64,000 bases of DNA, from the NCBI RefSeq assembly GCF_000005505.3, contig NC_016131.3:19799501-19863500 (forward strand), written 5' to 3'. The notes below the pieces were generated by a model. That model did no database searches. It worked only from the letters and a program-made list of their open reading frames with translations, and had not been told where the DNA came from. Positions 34,796-47,999 of the stretch are shown here, in pieces (the first letter of the stretch is position 1; every line of letters begins with the position of its first letter). The stretch is from Brachypodium distachyon. Lineage: Eukaryota > Streptophyta > Magnoliopsida > Poales > Poaceae. A program made the position numbers and the translations under genes.

Positions 34796-36589
34796 TGTTG
34801 TCTAATGTTTGGCCGATTGGGTCTTCTGTATGTACTACTCCCAAAATACTGAATAAGACATGTGATTGTCTGTCACAATGTAATCCTACCAACATCCTGT
34901 ATCAGTCAGTGGTAGTCTGAACAAGTCTTTCCTGAAAACTTAGCATATGCTAGTGTTTAATTAATAAGTACACGCCCGCATTTCAGTGTCAGCAAGGGTG
35001 TTAGTGGCGATCAATGTACTTGTGGTGTCTGATGATATGGTGGTTCGGAATCCCATCTCAAATCTGAATAATGTTTCGTTCCCTGCATTCATTTCCTCCA
35101 GCAGGACGTCATATCGTTGACCATGGCCTTGATCCATTGATGGAGTGCCCTCGTCTTATTCGAGCTACTCCCATCTCAATGGACATTCTTCCTACACGTT
35201 TTTGTCCATTTGTGTGTCCATCTTGTAGCACTGGTTCCCAGTCTGGTCACTCACGAACCGCTGCCAAACACTTTGTGTTGCGAATTGGGAAGGTGTGGCA
35301 TGGACGTGGGCTGAAATAATTTGAGTACAAACGTAAGTTATTTGGCCCAGCTCTAGTAAGAGAGAGATACGTATGTCAGCGACATAAGGGTCACTGACAT
35401 GTGGATCCCATAGAGGGAAGGGGCCCCACCACGTCACCTGTCATACGTCAGAGGACCCTGCTCTACTCGGTGTACACACCTAAAATGTACCTATGAAATA
35501 TTAGGTACTTTGTCAAAATAAAATACACTCTCGTATACATCCTGCACACTTATGCTCAAATGTGGATTCAACTATGTTGATTTGGAGGGTTCACATTCTA
35601 ACTTTAGTTTCATTTCTCATATGATAGATATAAAATCAAACTATTCTGTGCAAAAGACCAAGAGGGTCCTCTCAATATACTTTGATAATTCTAGATCTAG
35701 CGGGCTTAGTTAATTTTGTTTAGTACAATTTCACGTAGAGGCATTTCAATTTGATGTTTTAGTAAACGATCTGCTAAGTGCATGTACAAACTGTGCTCAC
35801 AATCTGAATTTTAAGTCCACACACTAATCACCGTTGAGACTCCTCCTTGGCAGCTCCGGCTCCACAACAACACGAGGTGCATGCTGGAGAGCCGACTACC
35901 GAAGCCCCACGACGAGCCATCTTCACTCACCACCTTTGTCATTGATGAACAAGACGCTTGGTGCCAACTTCAAAAGTGATGCCTCCAAGGAGGGCATCGA
36001 CAAAGAAAGCACCACCGCCATCGGAGCCATGGTCAAAGATCAACACCGCCCAAAGCTGCAGCCACCAAGATCCCCACAAGCCAAAACAGCAACTGCCTAC
36101 CTCAAGCTAACCCATATGACACCGAGAAGCCGAGGAACCACCACCGGGCGACCAAAAACCAGAAGGAGGAGGGATGGGTATAGACAGGACGACACTAGCA
36201 CCAACGTAGAGCAAGTCATGCACATTGTGTCAAGTACACCACCGCCTCGCCCACAGAGGCTAAATCCACTAGCCAGAGGCTACGTTTTGACCCCACCAAG
36301 CCAAGTTCAAGGGGAAAACCCCCCAACTCCCGTTGGCCGCGCGGCTACCACAGGCAACATGCTAGTTCATAACACCCGCTTAGAGTGATGCGGTTGCATC
36401 TGGAAACAAAATCAATGCACAAAGATACCCCCATTAAGGTCATGTATACATTTTTTTTGGAGAAGATATCAATTTCAGTCATGTTGTTTTGGTCATGAGA
36501 GCTTGGTTCTGTGGTTGTATCAAGTAACTCGTTTTGTGCTTTTCCCCTCACCTCGCGATTGATCATATTCTTTTAAAAAAAAATCAAGA
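34796..36589. other. Intergenic DNA; dispersed repeat and one unassigned open frame
   Basis: 35279-35570 is the second copy of the dispersed repeat at 29 kb. At 35834-36388 an open frame of 184 residues (Ser/Thr/Pro/Arg-rich, e.g. SPQAKTATAYLKL) has no domain I recognise. It sits in a GC-richer island and is more likely transposon-derived than a gene. Confidence 0.5.
35279..35570. repeat. Dispersed repeat, copy 2 (partner 29014-29205)
   Basis: Collinear with copy 1. The extra middle part contains TAAGGGTCACTGACATGTGGA, a sequence type common in grass repeats. Confidence 0.7.
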
Positions 36590-36591
36590 TA

Positions 36592-36910
36592 CTCTCTTTA
36601 TTTCTAAGGCTTAGTTTGGCATTGAGGAATTGTGATGTTCTGAACTTATTTTATAATTTGTTGTGAAAAACTACAGACGAAAATAAGAAAAAGTTGGTTA
36701 GCCATACAACAAAAACCAAAAGCTAGTTGGAAAAGATGGATTATCAAAATCCAACATTCCAACTCAATGCCAAATGCAGCCTAAATATAAGATGTTCTAG
36801 TTTCGTCTTAAAGACAAATTTCTTACAAGTTTAATTATAAAAAAATATGAACATCTAAGAAGAGTGATTTAGAACAAAGTGGAACATCTTATATTTAGAA
36901 ACGGAGACAG
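36592..36910. mobile_element. Stowaway MITE split by a Tourist-like MITE
   Basis: The left arm CTCTCTTTATTTCTAA plus ATATAAGATGTTCTAG (after the insert) pairs with the right arm GGAACATCTTATATTTAGAAACGGAGACAG. TA flanks it at 36590-36591 and 36911-36912. The arm is contiguous only after 36608-36784 is removed. Confidence 0.85.
36608..36781. mobile_element. Tourist/PIF-like MITE (174 bp) nested in the Stowaway MITE
   Basis: GGCTTAGTTTGGCATTGAG faces CTCAATGCCAAATGCAGCC, with the trinucleotide TAA repeated at 36605-36607 and 36782-36784, as expected for PIF/Harbinger elements. Confidence 0.83.
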
Positions 36911-36913
36911 TAA

Positions 36914-37488
36914 GGACGTGTTTGGTATCTCGCACGGGTCTTGGCTCGCACCCGAGCTGCAGAGCGACAGACGTTTGGTTTCCTCGCTCGCATCCAGCGC
37001 CTGCAGCCGCCATGCAAAATACCCCCTCCGAGCCTGCACCCAAAAAACGTGGGGATCGGCCGTTTTTTGGATGCAGCGAATGATTCTCCCTCCGCTGCCT
37101 CCCCGCAACTGCAAGTTTGCCGCCCCTGTTGCCTCGGCCACCGTCCCACCGCTGCTCCGGCCACCGCTCCTTCCTCCGCCGCCTTGGCTGTCGCTCGCCG
37201 CCCGCTTTCCGCGCTCCGCCCGCCATCTGCAATTCCGCCGCCGCCGCTCCTCGCCAGCAGCAGGTCGCGCCACGGCCTACAGCCGCTCTCTTCTAACTCT
37301 CCCAGCACCGGCAGCTCTTCTTCTTACTCTTCCAGTGCACCATCTCGTGATCTCGTCCAGGCTCCGCCTCCGGCATGCGACAAATACCAAACGACGGGCT
37401 GCAGGCGGACAGTGCACCCCAGCTGCCGTATCTCCGCTGCGATGCGAGCAATGGCCGGCAGCCCTTCCAAACAAGCCCTAAGTTCCTA
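36914..37488. mobile_element. GC-rich TAA-flanked element, probably PIF/Harbinger-type and non-autonomous
   Basis: The left end GGACGTGTTTGGTATCTCGC and the reverse complement of the right end, GGGCTTGTTTGGAAGGGCTG, are similar. TAA flanks both sides (36911-36913, overlapping the Stowaway duplication, and 37489-37491). The interior is Pro/Ser/Arg-rich in every frame and could be captured genic sequence. No family was recognised. Confidence 0.6.
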
Positions 37489-38274
37489 CGGATCAATTTG
37501 TGTGAGATTTTTGTAACATTTCAAAACATCAAAAGATAGCTTTTTTGCTACGTTAGAAAAATATTATTTTAATTTCCTCTAGCAAAGACACAAGTTCACA
37601 ATAGGAAACAAAACAAAAATCACATGGGTCAGCCATTTCAAATCGCCGAGCTTGTTATGTTAAGCATTAAAAAAGACAGCAAATTGCAAGTTTGCAGCCA
37701 ATACCACCTACTCAAGCAACAAGTAGGCTGGGCGCCAATACGGTCCAAAAATAGGTCCGAACAACGGCTGCCTTGCTGGAACATGCATGGCACGTGCTCA
37801 GCAGCTGACAGAGAAGGGGGCCGCGTCTCCACGGGAAGCCCCACCATCGCGTACCAATTTGAATTTCGAAATCGCATCCACGGACGAGCCGCCGAGCCCT
37901 CTCTTGTTCTTCTCATTTTATTTTCTTCCCCATTTCTCTCGCACGCCTCCCGTTCCGTTCCGCACCGAGCTCCCTCCCCCACCTCCTCCGCCGCCGCCGC
38001 CGTCTCTCATCGCGTCCCTCCTACGAGGCTACGATAAGCCCCCACCCGTCCGCGCTGCCGCCGCCGTCGACGGGAGGCGCCGCCACGGCGAGGGCACGGT
38101 GAGGTGAGTCGGATTCAAATCCCTCGGCTCAGATTCCAGATTTCGGCCTCATGAATCTTGGGATTTCTCGAGTTTCGGCTTGGAATTTTTGGATGTATTG
38201 TTTTTACGGTATATTTTGGGCCTTGGACCTTGTTCTGATCGTTTTTCTTGGGGGGATTCTTGTTTAGGGATCCT
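37489..38274 (+). promoter_or_regulatory. Promoter and 5'-UTR region of the KIN-4 gene
   Basis: A CT-rich leader begins around 37.9 kb. A probable non-coding first exon ends at 38103 (GAG|GTGAGT) and is spliced to 38268, seven bases before the ATG at 38275. The exact transcription start is not visible. Confidence 0.55.
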
Positions 38275-41200
38275 ATGGGGAGCTCGGAAATGGCGTCGCA
38301 ACCGCAGAGTGACAGCGTCAAGGTGGCTGTCAACGTCAGGCCGCTCATCACGTCGGAGCTCCTCCTTGGCTGCACTGACTGCGTCACCGTCACCCCCTGC
38401 GAGCCGCAGGTATAATTGTCCTTTTCCGTGTGGCGTCGGATGGTCTTGAAAAACATGCGCTGTTAGGATTACAATTTGGTAAATGAGTATATGATATCGA
38501 ATCAGCATAATATGTTCCTGGAGTTGTTTATTTTGTCGACCAATTTGTCTGGTTTGTTGCCATCTGTTGGTTAGGAGAATCACGTCTCTGTATTCTCAAA
38601 GAAATAACCCTGCCATCTCTGGGATTTTTAGTTTATTGGAGTGTGTAGTTTAATTTGGCCGGCCAGATCCACCAAGGGCTCGGGTGCATAGGGAAGATGC
38701 GGGATGTGGTTTCTATGCTTATGACCATTGTCCTTGCTGATTTTGAGCATAATCTTAATGCGTGTTATATTTAACACTAGGTTTTATTGTGCTTACTGGA
38801 TACAATACTGAATCAATACAATCTATGTGGTTTATAGGTCCAATAGAGGCTAATATCACTCTTTTGTGCGCTATTGTAGGTCCAAATTGGGCCACACGTC
38901 TTCACTTATGATCATGTCTATGGCAGCACGGGCTCTCCATCCACACTGATATTTGAGCAATGCGTGCACCCACTAATTGACTCATTATTCTGTGGATACA
39001 ACACTACTGTGCTAGCTTACGGCCAGGTATTTCTTTTGTATGTTTAAATAGGCAATTATAATTAGTTACTTTTATAGCTTCACTCGTAACTATTACTATT
39101 GTTACTTTAGCCGTTGGTATAACTTTTAAGGACTGTTTTGTTAGAAAGATGTTTTACTTTGGCATCATGATAGATGCGAGGCATTCATCTTTTTTATATT
39201 TGTGCTCGAGGTTTATCCATCATTTCGCACTGTGTGTAATATGTATGTTACACCGAGAGTCATTGCTGGGCAACTATGGCTTTAGTATATCAAAGTACAT
39301 CATAAATTATATGGTTTGGCTATTATCCTTCATTCTCTTTTATGGTTTGTGAACTAGTATCATGTTTAAAATGATCTTGCCACTTTGCTTCTAACAATAC
39401 AAAGAACACTTATGCGCCACCTAGTTACAGGATCCTGAATGGCTAGGTCTCGGGCATACAACATAGAAAGTTGCACACTAGCAATTAATGTAATTATAAT
39501 GTTACGACTATTGTTTTAGTCAGATGCTTATCAAGTGACTTACCTTCTTTTTCTTTTGCATACTTCTTTAGACTGGATCTGGGAAGACGTACACGATGGG
39601 TACCAACTATACTGGTGAAGCGAACTGTGGAGGAATAATTCCACAAGTCATGGAAACAATATTCAGGAAAGCTGATGCAATGAAGGATGATGCAGAGTTG
39701 TTAATTAGGGTATCTTTCATTGAGGTATGCTAGCTGTTAGTATTTGTCTTTACTTTTTTGGTTCCAACATATATTATGCGTATCATCATTTGGTGAGGTG
39801 TTGCTGTTCACTTCAGATATTCAAGGAAGAGGTCTTTGATTTGCTCGATGATCCAGGGTGTGTTGCCAAAGCCTCAGCACCTGCCAGAGTGCCTATTCAG
39901 ATTCGAGAAACTGCAAATGGCAGCATTACACTTGCTGGCGTCACGGAGGCTGAGGTCAAGTCAAAAGAAGAAATGGCCTTGTACTTGGCGCGTGGGTCTT
40001 CTTCACGTGCTACTGGGAGTACAAACATGAATAGTCAGTCAAGGTAAGTTAACCAAAAGTTTCAAGTCTATACACATGTAAATTTACTCTATTCGATTCT
40101 TTTTTACATGAGCACATTTTCTGTCAGAAAATCTTTTTTTAGTTGTTCTGTGTTGTAGTTGCTAAAATGGTTATATGCTCGCTTTAAGTGGTTAGTGAAT
40201 GCACAATGAAACTGGCCTTGATCATCCTGTATATTTAGTTGTTCCCTTTTTGTATTGCCATATATGTTTTTTTTCTCAAGAAAATGTAAAGACATCTGTG
40301 TTTATTTTATTGGAGAGCTAGGGAAAAAGTTCATAGGCCTCAACCGAGGCAGGGTACAGCACTATAACACACGTAAATAAAACACGGCAAGTAAATGTTA
40401 GTTGTTTGATCATTATTTAAACTAGTTTGCTGAACTGATGATTCTTTATTTGACCGATTTTTTTTTGCAGCCGTTCTCATGCAATCTTCACTATTTCTAT
40501 CGAGCAAAAGAAAACCTCAAATTTTACATCTGACAAGACAACTAATAATGATTATGACATATTATCATCAAAGTTTCATCTAGTTGACTTGGCTGGTTCT
40601 GAAAGGGCTAAACGAACAGGAGCTGATGGATTGCGACTTAAAGAAGGCAAGGAATGCTCTACTTGCGTTTGTAGATTTTGGTTTCAATATATAATTAGTA
40701 TACTGATTTATTTTGTGCTATTTATTTTGTTGATATAGGAATACACATAAACAAAGGACTACTAGCTCTTGGAAATGTTATTAGTGCATTAGGTGACGAA
40801 AAGAAGAGGAAAGAAGGAGCATTTGTCCCATATCGTGACAGTAAATTAACCCGCCTACTGCAGGTATGGATATTAATATATTGGTATTTATATTTATGTT
40901 ATTTTGAATTCATACATATGATTGGGAAAATGCACCATTGCTTGCAATGCATATCCTATATTCCTATTCTTATGTTTGTGCCAGATGTGTCACTTTCTTA
41001 AATTGTTGGAACTTCCTACAGGCTACAACCTTCTAGCCCAGATTCAATTTATACATGTCTATTGTTGCCTATCAAACTTTATAATGCTTGAATACCCTTT
41101 TCCATGTTAGTCGATGCTTTTGTTTACTTAAGATACACAAACACATGATCATTTGTATTTCTATAATATCTCGCCTTATTTTAAGCCAGAAAACTGAACT

Positions 41201-44200
41201 TCCAAAATGTAAGATGTTGTGTGTCACACCTTTGCCTTGATACATTTAGAACAGTCCATGGCTAGCGCTAATTATTTTCTTGCAGGATTCTCTAGGTGGA
41301 AATAGTAGAACTGTTATGATTGGTAAGTCTAATTTTCCATACTTATATACTCATATTAGCCTAACGAGGACACTTGTATTGAAATCAGTTTTCTTTGCCA
41401 TTTATTTTTCTGCAGCTTGCATTAGTCCTGCTGATTCTAATGCAGAAGAAACAATTAATACCCTAAAATATGCCAATCGTGCACGAAATATTCAAAATAA
41501 AGCAGTGGTATGCTTGCTCTATCCTCATAGATGCTATACTATGTTCCTTTTGGGGTTGACATGACTTGCTTATTCTTTTATATCCGATTGATAGATCAAT
41601 CGAGACCCTGTCACAGCAGAGATGCAGAAATTAAGAAGTCAACTAGAGCAGCTTCAGAGTGAACTTTTGTTTTCCCGTAGTGGGAGTGCAGCACTAGAAG
41701 AACTTCAGGTCGGTTTGGTGCATAGAGCCATAGACCAATCAAATTAGTTTATTTTATCTCTAATGTTATTTTGTGCATCTTCCAGTTGCTGCAACAAAAG
41801 GTCTCTCTGCTCGAGTTAAAAAATTCAGAGCTTTGCTATGAACTCAAGGAAAGGGAGATGTCTTGTGAACAGTTAGCGCAGCGTGCACTTTCTGCCCAGG
41901 TATTGATTTTGTTTTGTGCATGCTTGAACCCTGGGCATATCCTGATTCAATGAAGTCATAATAAACTTCTGTACATAGCATTACTTATCAGAGCTATATG
42001 GGTTCACCCTCCATAGTAACGTGACATCTAGATGCATGTTAACTCTGATGTAACATTTTATTTCTTCATTGTAGGCAGTTACATTATACCACATGCCTTC
42101 TGTTTGTCTGGACCATCTCTAGAACAGAATGTTGTTTAGCCAGGTGCACTTGAATAACTCTGTTAACGTAGCACAGCAAATAACATATTCGTTACTTCTT
42201 GGCAGCTGGAAAAGGATCAGCTGATGCTGAAGCTTGAATCAGCACGGAATGGAAAATCGTGGGATGATATTGAAAATGCCAGTAGTGAGGTGTGTAAATT
42301 TAAACTCTGATATAATGCAGATATGTTTGCACATTGCTATACCAGCCGTCCATCCTACATCAACTGTTGTATGTTGGTACATTTTTTGGGTTGAGCAGGA
42401 TGTGGACCTTATGAAGACATATATATCAAAGATTCAGCAGTTAGAGGATGAAATAACACGGCAAAAGTTCTCAGCTGCCTGTAGAAACGGTTTACATGAT
42501 CAGCTTGCATTGGATAAGGGCATGCTTCTAGATGACCTAGGTTCAGGCTGTGATGTAGGAATGCCTGAAGCATCAAGTAAGTTATTAAAACACATTGATA
42601 CCATGTGTAAAAAGCACTTTCTCTAATAAGCAAACTTTTCTTTCCCTAATGGACATATTACATTTCCATGACCACCACAGACATCGAGCTAGGATTTCCT
42701 GCTTATGATCGTTTATTTTTTTAATATCACGATAAATTGGTTTATAAGATCTAATTTAACACTTGTTCAGGATTTTTTTTCTTCTGGTGCTGTAGTACGC
42801 TGCTGAGAGTGAAACTACTACGTACAGCACTCGATCTATCGCAACCTTCTTACTTCATTACTTGTTCAAATAGTTTTTAAAAAAAACTTTTGAAATCAGC
42901 ATCCTTCTTGTAACATCCTGCAAGCAGCAGTGCCTTGATTGCTCTTGTACCTAAATATAGAATACTGCGAGAAACTGTCTAGTTTTGCCCAGCTATTTCC
43001 TATGGTATTGTTGGATAACTCTACTATCTTAAGGTGAAGTTGATGAAGAAGAAAAGGAGAGAGAACATTCATCCCTGCAAGAGAAACTTGATAAGGAGCT
43101 GCAGGATCTTGATAAAAGACTTCAGCAAAAGGAGGTGCAGTACTATTTTTCATTCTATATAATTGTAACTGTTCACATACGAATTTAAAACAATTTATTT
43201 AGCTTGGCATCGACACTTTATCGCTGGATTGTTTATTCTAATACTAGCTTTTACATCTATGTAACCATCCCAGTTCTAGTCATGTTCAAAGATAACTAAC
43301 CTTATACCATGATTCTTATACTTGAAACTGTGGTCTGGTATTATGTTCTTTTCTCCATCTGGAAGCGTATGACAATACCTGTTTCCAATTTAAATTTGTG
43401 AAGGCGGAGATGAAACAATTTGCAAAGAGTGACACCTCTGTTCTCAAGCAACATTATGAGACAAAGTTACATGAGGTGGAGCAAGAGAAGAAGGCCCTTC
43501 AGGTTTACCAGCATAAAATAGCTGATTCCTTACTTTCCAGCCTGAAACATTAATAATCTTATTATTTTTAACAGAAAGAAATCGAGGATCTTCGTCACAC
43601 ATTAACCAATATATCTTCTTCAACTGATGAGTGTGGACACAAACTGAAAGAAAATTACCTTCAGAAGCTGAGCACGCTTGAATCTCAGGTTTGTACATTC
43701 ATAAATTGATTTCTTCTCTTTGTCAGATACTAATTGCCACCATATGCGATGTCTCTCAGCTCAAGAAGAAGCAGCAAGCTCAACAACAGCTGCTACGACA
43801 GAAGCATAAAAGTGATGAGGCAGCTATGCGTTTACAAGGGGAAATTCAACGAATCAAATCTCAGAAGGTTTTTTCCTTCTTCAGACTTCCCAAATATAAT
43901 TTAATTTTATCTTCTGACATATGTCATTTTCATGGCATCTTAGGTTCAACTTCAACAAAAGATTAAACAAGAATCCGAGCAATTTAGATCTTGGAAGGCT
44001 GCTCGTGAAAAGGAAGTGCTTCAGGTAAGTATTAGTTACGTTTTGTACTCCCTCCGGCCGGAATTACTTGTCACAGTTTAGTACAAGTAATTCGGGCCGG
44101 AGGGAGTAGTTCATTTTTCTAGTAAACTCCAAATTGTTGGAAGACTTATGGTGAGGATGTTGTGTTTGTGTTAACTAGCTAAAAAAGGAAGGGAGACGGA

Positions 44201-47155
44201 ATGAATATGAGATGCATAAACTCCTAGCCTTAAACCAGAAGCAGAAAATGGTTAGGTTTCTCTTCTTTTCTCTCTCTTGTAGCTTACAAAAACTTGGTAG
44301 TTATTCTAGCCTGCTCCATATTGTAGGTTTTACAGCGAAAAACTGAAGAAGCTACAATGGCCACGAAAAGACTGAAGGATTTGCTTGAAGCAAAGAAGTC
44401 CACCCGCGATACATATGGTAAGAAGCTACATAGAGTGACTTGTTTTCTGATGCCATTGAGATATTTGTGCTCATAAGTCACAACTCATGAAGTTACTGCC
44501 TTTTTGTTTTAATTCATAAATTTCAAGGAAGTGGAAACGGATCAGGGATTCAGGTGACCTTACAGAACTTCACAATTTTTAAGCAGATACAATTTTTAGC
44601 CTCTTGTACTTTCATGTTGTACTATGTCTGAAATATTCTTTGATATGACACTAGGCCTTGATGCGGACCATTGATGATGAACTTGAAGTGACTGTAAGGG
44701 CATACGAATTACGTTCACACTATGAACGACAAATGCAAGAGTAAGTCTCAGTTTTCTTCTTTTGCTATGATATAGAGCTTATATTTTTAATGTTGTATAT
44801 GTAGGTGCATTGTTTTGAGCAGTTCAGATGCTGGACAAAAATGTGAATTTGCTTTTAGTTATCAGAAATGTAAATAGATCATTTGAAAATAACTCCTTTT
44901 TATTACCAACTTGACCATACCACTGAAGGATTGGTGCCAAGTGGTCAGCTCAAATCTGCAGGGCATGCAGATTTATAGACTCGAACCTTCGGATTTGTTT
45001 CGAAGACACTTCGGTTCCAACTTTTCTTACAATATATAATTTTTCTAAAGGGATATAATGGGATTTACGCCACCTTAGTAAAATTTGCTCTGATATGTTC
45101 TTTTATTTACATTCAGAACCAACATTTGTTGTAATTGTAAAATTGTATATTAGTTGATTGACTGTCGTGTCTTTTGTATTAGATTTGCATCTATTTTACA
45201 AGATATTTTTTCTTAAAACAGGAGAGCAGCAATATCAAAGGAAATAGCAAAGCTGAAGGAGTGTCCTCAGGCAATGTCTCCTAGTGCTAGAAGTTCTAGA
45301 ATGTCAGCACTAGAAAACATGTTGTCCTCATCATCTAGTGCTATGGTTTCCATGGCTTCTCAACTCTCTGAAGCGGAGGATCGGGAGCGTGCGTTCAATG
45401 GTAGAGGCAGATGGAACCACATAAGGTCCCTACCTGATGCAAAGAACACTATGAATTACCTTTTTCAGTTAGCATCATCTTCAAGGTATGTTGTACTTAT
45501 CATTTCGTTTCCAATGTTGTTTATACCCCTTATGTTCTGCATTGCCTTTTTCTCATTACTGAAGTTGTGCAGAACATATTAAATGACATCCCTGGTTTTC
45601 TAAATTTGTTATAATTTTCTGTATGTCACTTCTAGATGTCAATTACATGATAAGGAGGTGATGTGTAGAGAGAAAGACCTCGTCATTGGCGAACTGAAAG
45701 AAAAGGTGGTTGTGCTTAATGGCAGAACGAGACAATTAGAAGCACAGACTAATGATCTACATAATCAAAATATGCTGGTAAAATTCTAATCGTACATTTT
45801 GTTATACCACCGATAATTTGATAATGTGTTTCATTAAGTCAATATAATTGCAGCTATCGTTCGCGCACTGATTCTTTTTTTTAATTAACAGCTTTTTACT
45901 GCAATGAACAATGCGAAGAAATCTGGTAGGGCCTTAAGGTGTGATACAACTGTCGGTCCAGAAGATGGCCAAACGTACGCATTGCGGAAGGTATCTAGCT
46001 ATGCTCTTTTATGTTTTCAGTTCTATCTCGATTGCATTTGGTCATATTCATGGCCTGTGTTATTTATATCGTCCCTCCTAAATGTAGAGTGCTCGAGCTT
46101 CACAATTTTCCATGTATAGTAAGAACAACTTCTACTGGTCTGATGACATGGACATATCAGATGCTGAGGAGTCACAAGAATTAGATGATATGAGTGATGG
46201 TTCTGATTCGGATTGGGTAAAATCATCCAAGAAAGTCAATACACGACGGAGAAAATCATCCAATCTGAGTGGCAACAATTCACATAAAAATGTCAAGTCA
46301 GAGATGCATAGTGATGAAATTCCTAATTTTCAGAAAGACCATGCGTCACAGTGCTGCTCGTGTACATCAAAATCATTATGCAAGACCAGATATTGTGAGT
46401 GCAAAGCAGGAGGTTCACAATGTGGTACTGCTTGTGGATGTGATGCTTCGAAATGTACCAACAGGGTGCACATCAAGAAAGAAATAGATGATGAACCATC
46501 TCCGACGGAAGGTAGTGAATGTGGTGATGTTTCTTTCTCAGATAATGATGTCAAATTGAAGGAAGATGTGAAGCAGGGAATCATGCTTCTTGAGAATGCT
46601 ATGGCTGAGAAAGAAGCTCAAGAACCAAAATCAAGAAAACCATTGGCTGACATTGGAAATAACATAGTAAGTACTACTTTTCTCCCTATCGTTCAAACTC
46701 ACTGAAAATCCTGAAGCTAACCCAACATTGTGTTATTGCTTTTGAGTTTGCTTTTGGCACCTCTAGATTTCTCACTGATGAATCTTTATTGTAATACGAC
46801 TGTATCATTTTGGTTGTATAACTTCTATCTCTTTCAGGTGAAACAACCCGGGGCAAAACCAAAGCAGAGGAAAAACTGGTGCAAGTCGACAATTCAGCTT
46901 GTCCCTACAGAGCCTCCCCCACCGCCCTCTGCCCCGGATAACTGTGAAGCTGCTCCACGAAGCAGAGCTGACATTCCCCTCAGGTTGCCCAGAGGAATGT
47001 CCCCAGTGCCTGCCGAGAGCAACCCACTTACGGATCGCAATTCCACCAAGCCCGACGAATCTGCCAGTACCAACAAGGATAACAACAGTGTTCGTGCAAG
47101 GTCACCAGCTCGGCCTAGAAAGAATGCCATTGAGAAGGAGAACCACTTGCGGTGA
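38275..47155 (+). CDS. KIN-4C: KIN-4 family chromokinesin (KIN-4C type), 26 coding exons
   Basis: The coding exons sum to 3762 nt, 1253 residues, with every junction in frame. The N-terminal kinesin motor (about residues 12-370) has P-loop [10 protein letters not shown] (~95), switch I NSQSSRSH (~217-224), switch II DLAGSE (~260) and [12 protein letters not shown] at the motor end. A long coiled coil fills residues ~380-950. A C-terminal Cys cluster ([18 protein letters not shown]...CGCDASKC, ~1044-1078) is the CXC-like domain of chromokinesins. In Arabidopsis I associate that domain with KIN-4C rather than KIN-4A/FRA1. A basic Pro/Ser tail follows. KIN-4 motors walk to microtubule plus ends and act in wall deposition or cell division. 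One exon is only 26 nt (44528-44553). The intron at 40647 starts GC. Exons include 38880-39026, 39572-39724, 39817-40043, 40471-40646, 45222-45485, 46088-46666 and 46838-47155. Confidence 0.93.
44048..44106. mobile_element. Ultra-short Stowaway-like palindrome (59 bp) in a KIN-4C intron
   Basis: CTCCCTCCGGCCGGAATTAC faces GTAATTCGGGCCGGAGGGAG, separated by only ~12 unpaired bases, with TA on each side (44046-44047 and 44107-44108). Confidence 0.88.
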
Positions 47156-47224
47156 TGATCGTCCTGCTAGTGATGAACATGTTTGGAACAAATTGCAGAA
47201 GAGCAAGAGGTAAACAAACTGTTA

Positions 47225-47575
47225 TAACCGACGTGCACCTTTCCCCCCCTGGAGATGGTCCGATGGACATCGCATCAGTCCAGTCCTTTTGCTGGTTCCT
47301 CGTGAAGGCCAAGCAGCTAGCTTGGCAGAAGTAAATAGCCTCTTGCTGTTCTAGCCTAACTTAAACTGCAGTCAGAATCACCGCAACCCGCGGAGTAGCA
47401 CTTCTGTTGTCGGTTCTCCTTGACAGTTCTGCTCTCGATACTGGGGCATGTTTAGATCTCTGCTCTGAAGCATGTTTTGCTTTAACCCTGTTGTGCTGTG
47501 GCGGGATTCTACTTGGAGTTGCTGATATCAGTTCCTCTTGCTACTGATCTATATATATGCCTTTTGTTTTCGATT
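47225..47575 (+). pseudogene. Relic of the last exon and 3'-UTR of the 26.9-31.1 kb membrane-protein gene
   Basis: The piece ACCTTTCCCCCCCTGGAGA, then GGTCCGATGGACATCGCATC and CTGGTTCCTC, matches 31058-31130 in the last coding exon. Further downstream TTTAGATCT, GTGCTGTGGCGGGA, TTGCTGAT and CCTTTTGTTTTCG recur in the same order as at 31264-31390. The coding frame is not kept. It starts ~70 bp after the kinesin stop codon, so it may serve as kinesin 3'-UTR. Confidence 0.65.
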
Positions 47576-47999
47576 GTCGTGATACTATACTTGATCGTTA
47601 CATGCCTGATAATGTTTCTTAGGAAAAAAAAGAGTTTCCTGATAGACTGACGGATCAGGTAAATGGAACCTATCTATTACTTCCATGTTCTTCTGTCTGC
47701 CCTCGTGTCGTTACAGTAACCATAGTCGCGTTCGCGGTTTGCCTGCCTAGTAGTTACATCCTGATGAGTTTGAGACCTGTTAAGATCTTGGACCAGTTTG
47801 CCAGGGTCCGTTTGGCTAGACTTGTGAGGTGAACGCCCGCTGGTCACCACCGACAAGGCGTACAGTGATTTCAGCTCAGTATCCCCTCTGTGCACACATT
47901 CGGACCCTTGAACCTGATTCCCACCCAAACCAAATCCCCTAAAGACGCTGTGATACAGGTTGACAGCCCAACTTCTCGCAGCTACGGTGCGTCCAACAC
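47576..47999. other. Intergenic DNA, nothing recognised
   Basis: No open frame with family resemblance and no inverted repeat was seen between the kinesin 3' region and the TRIM-like element. Confidence 0.6.

Noticed and set aside
35834..36388. 184-residue open frame as a real gene
   Set aside because: It has low-complexity composition, no recognised domain and repeat-like surroundings. I kept it only as a note within the intergenic entry.
36855..37516. Six overlapping long frames in a GC-rich block
   Set aside because: The block is better explained as a TAA-flanked transposable element. No frame shows a protein family or a splice-supported extension.
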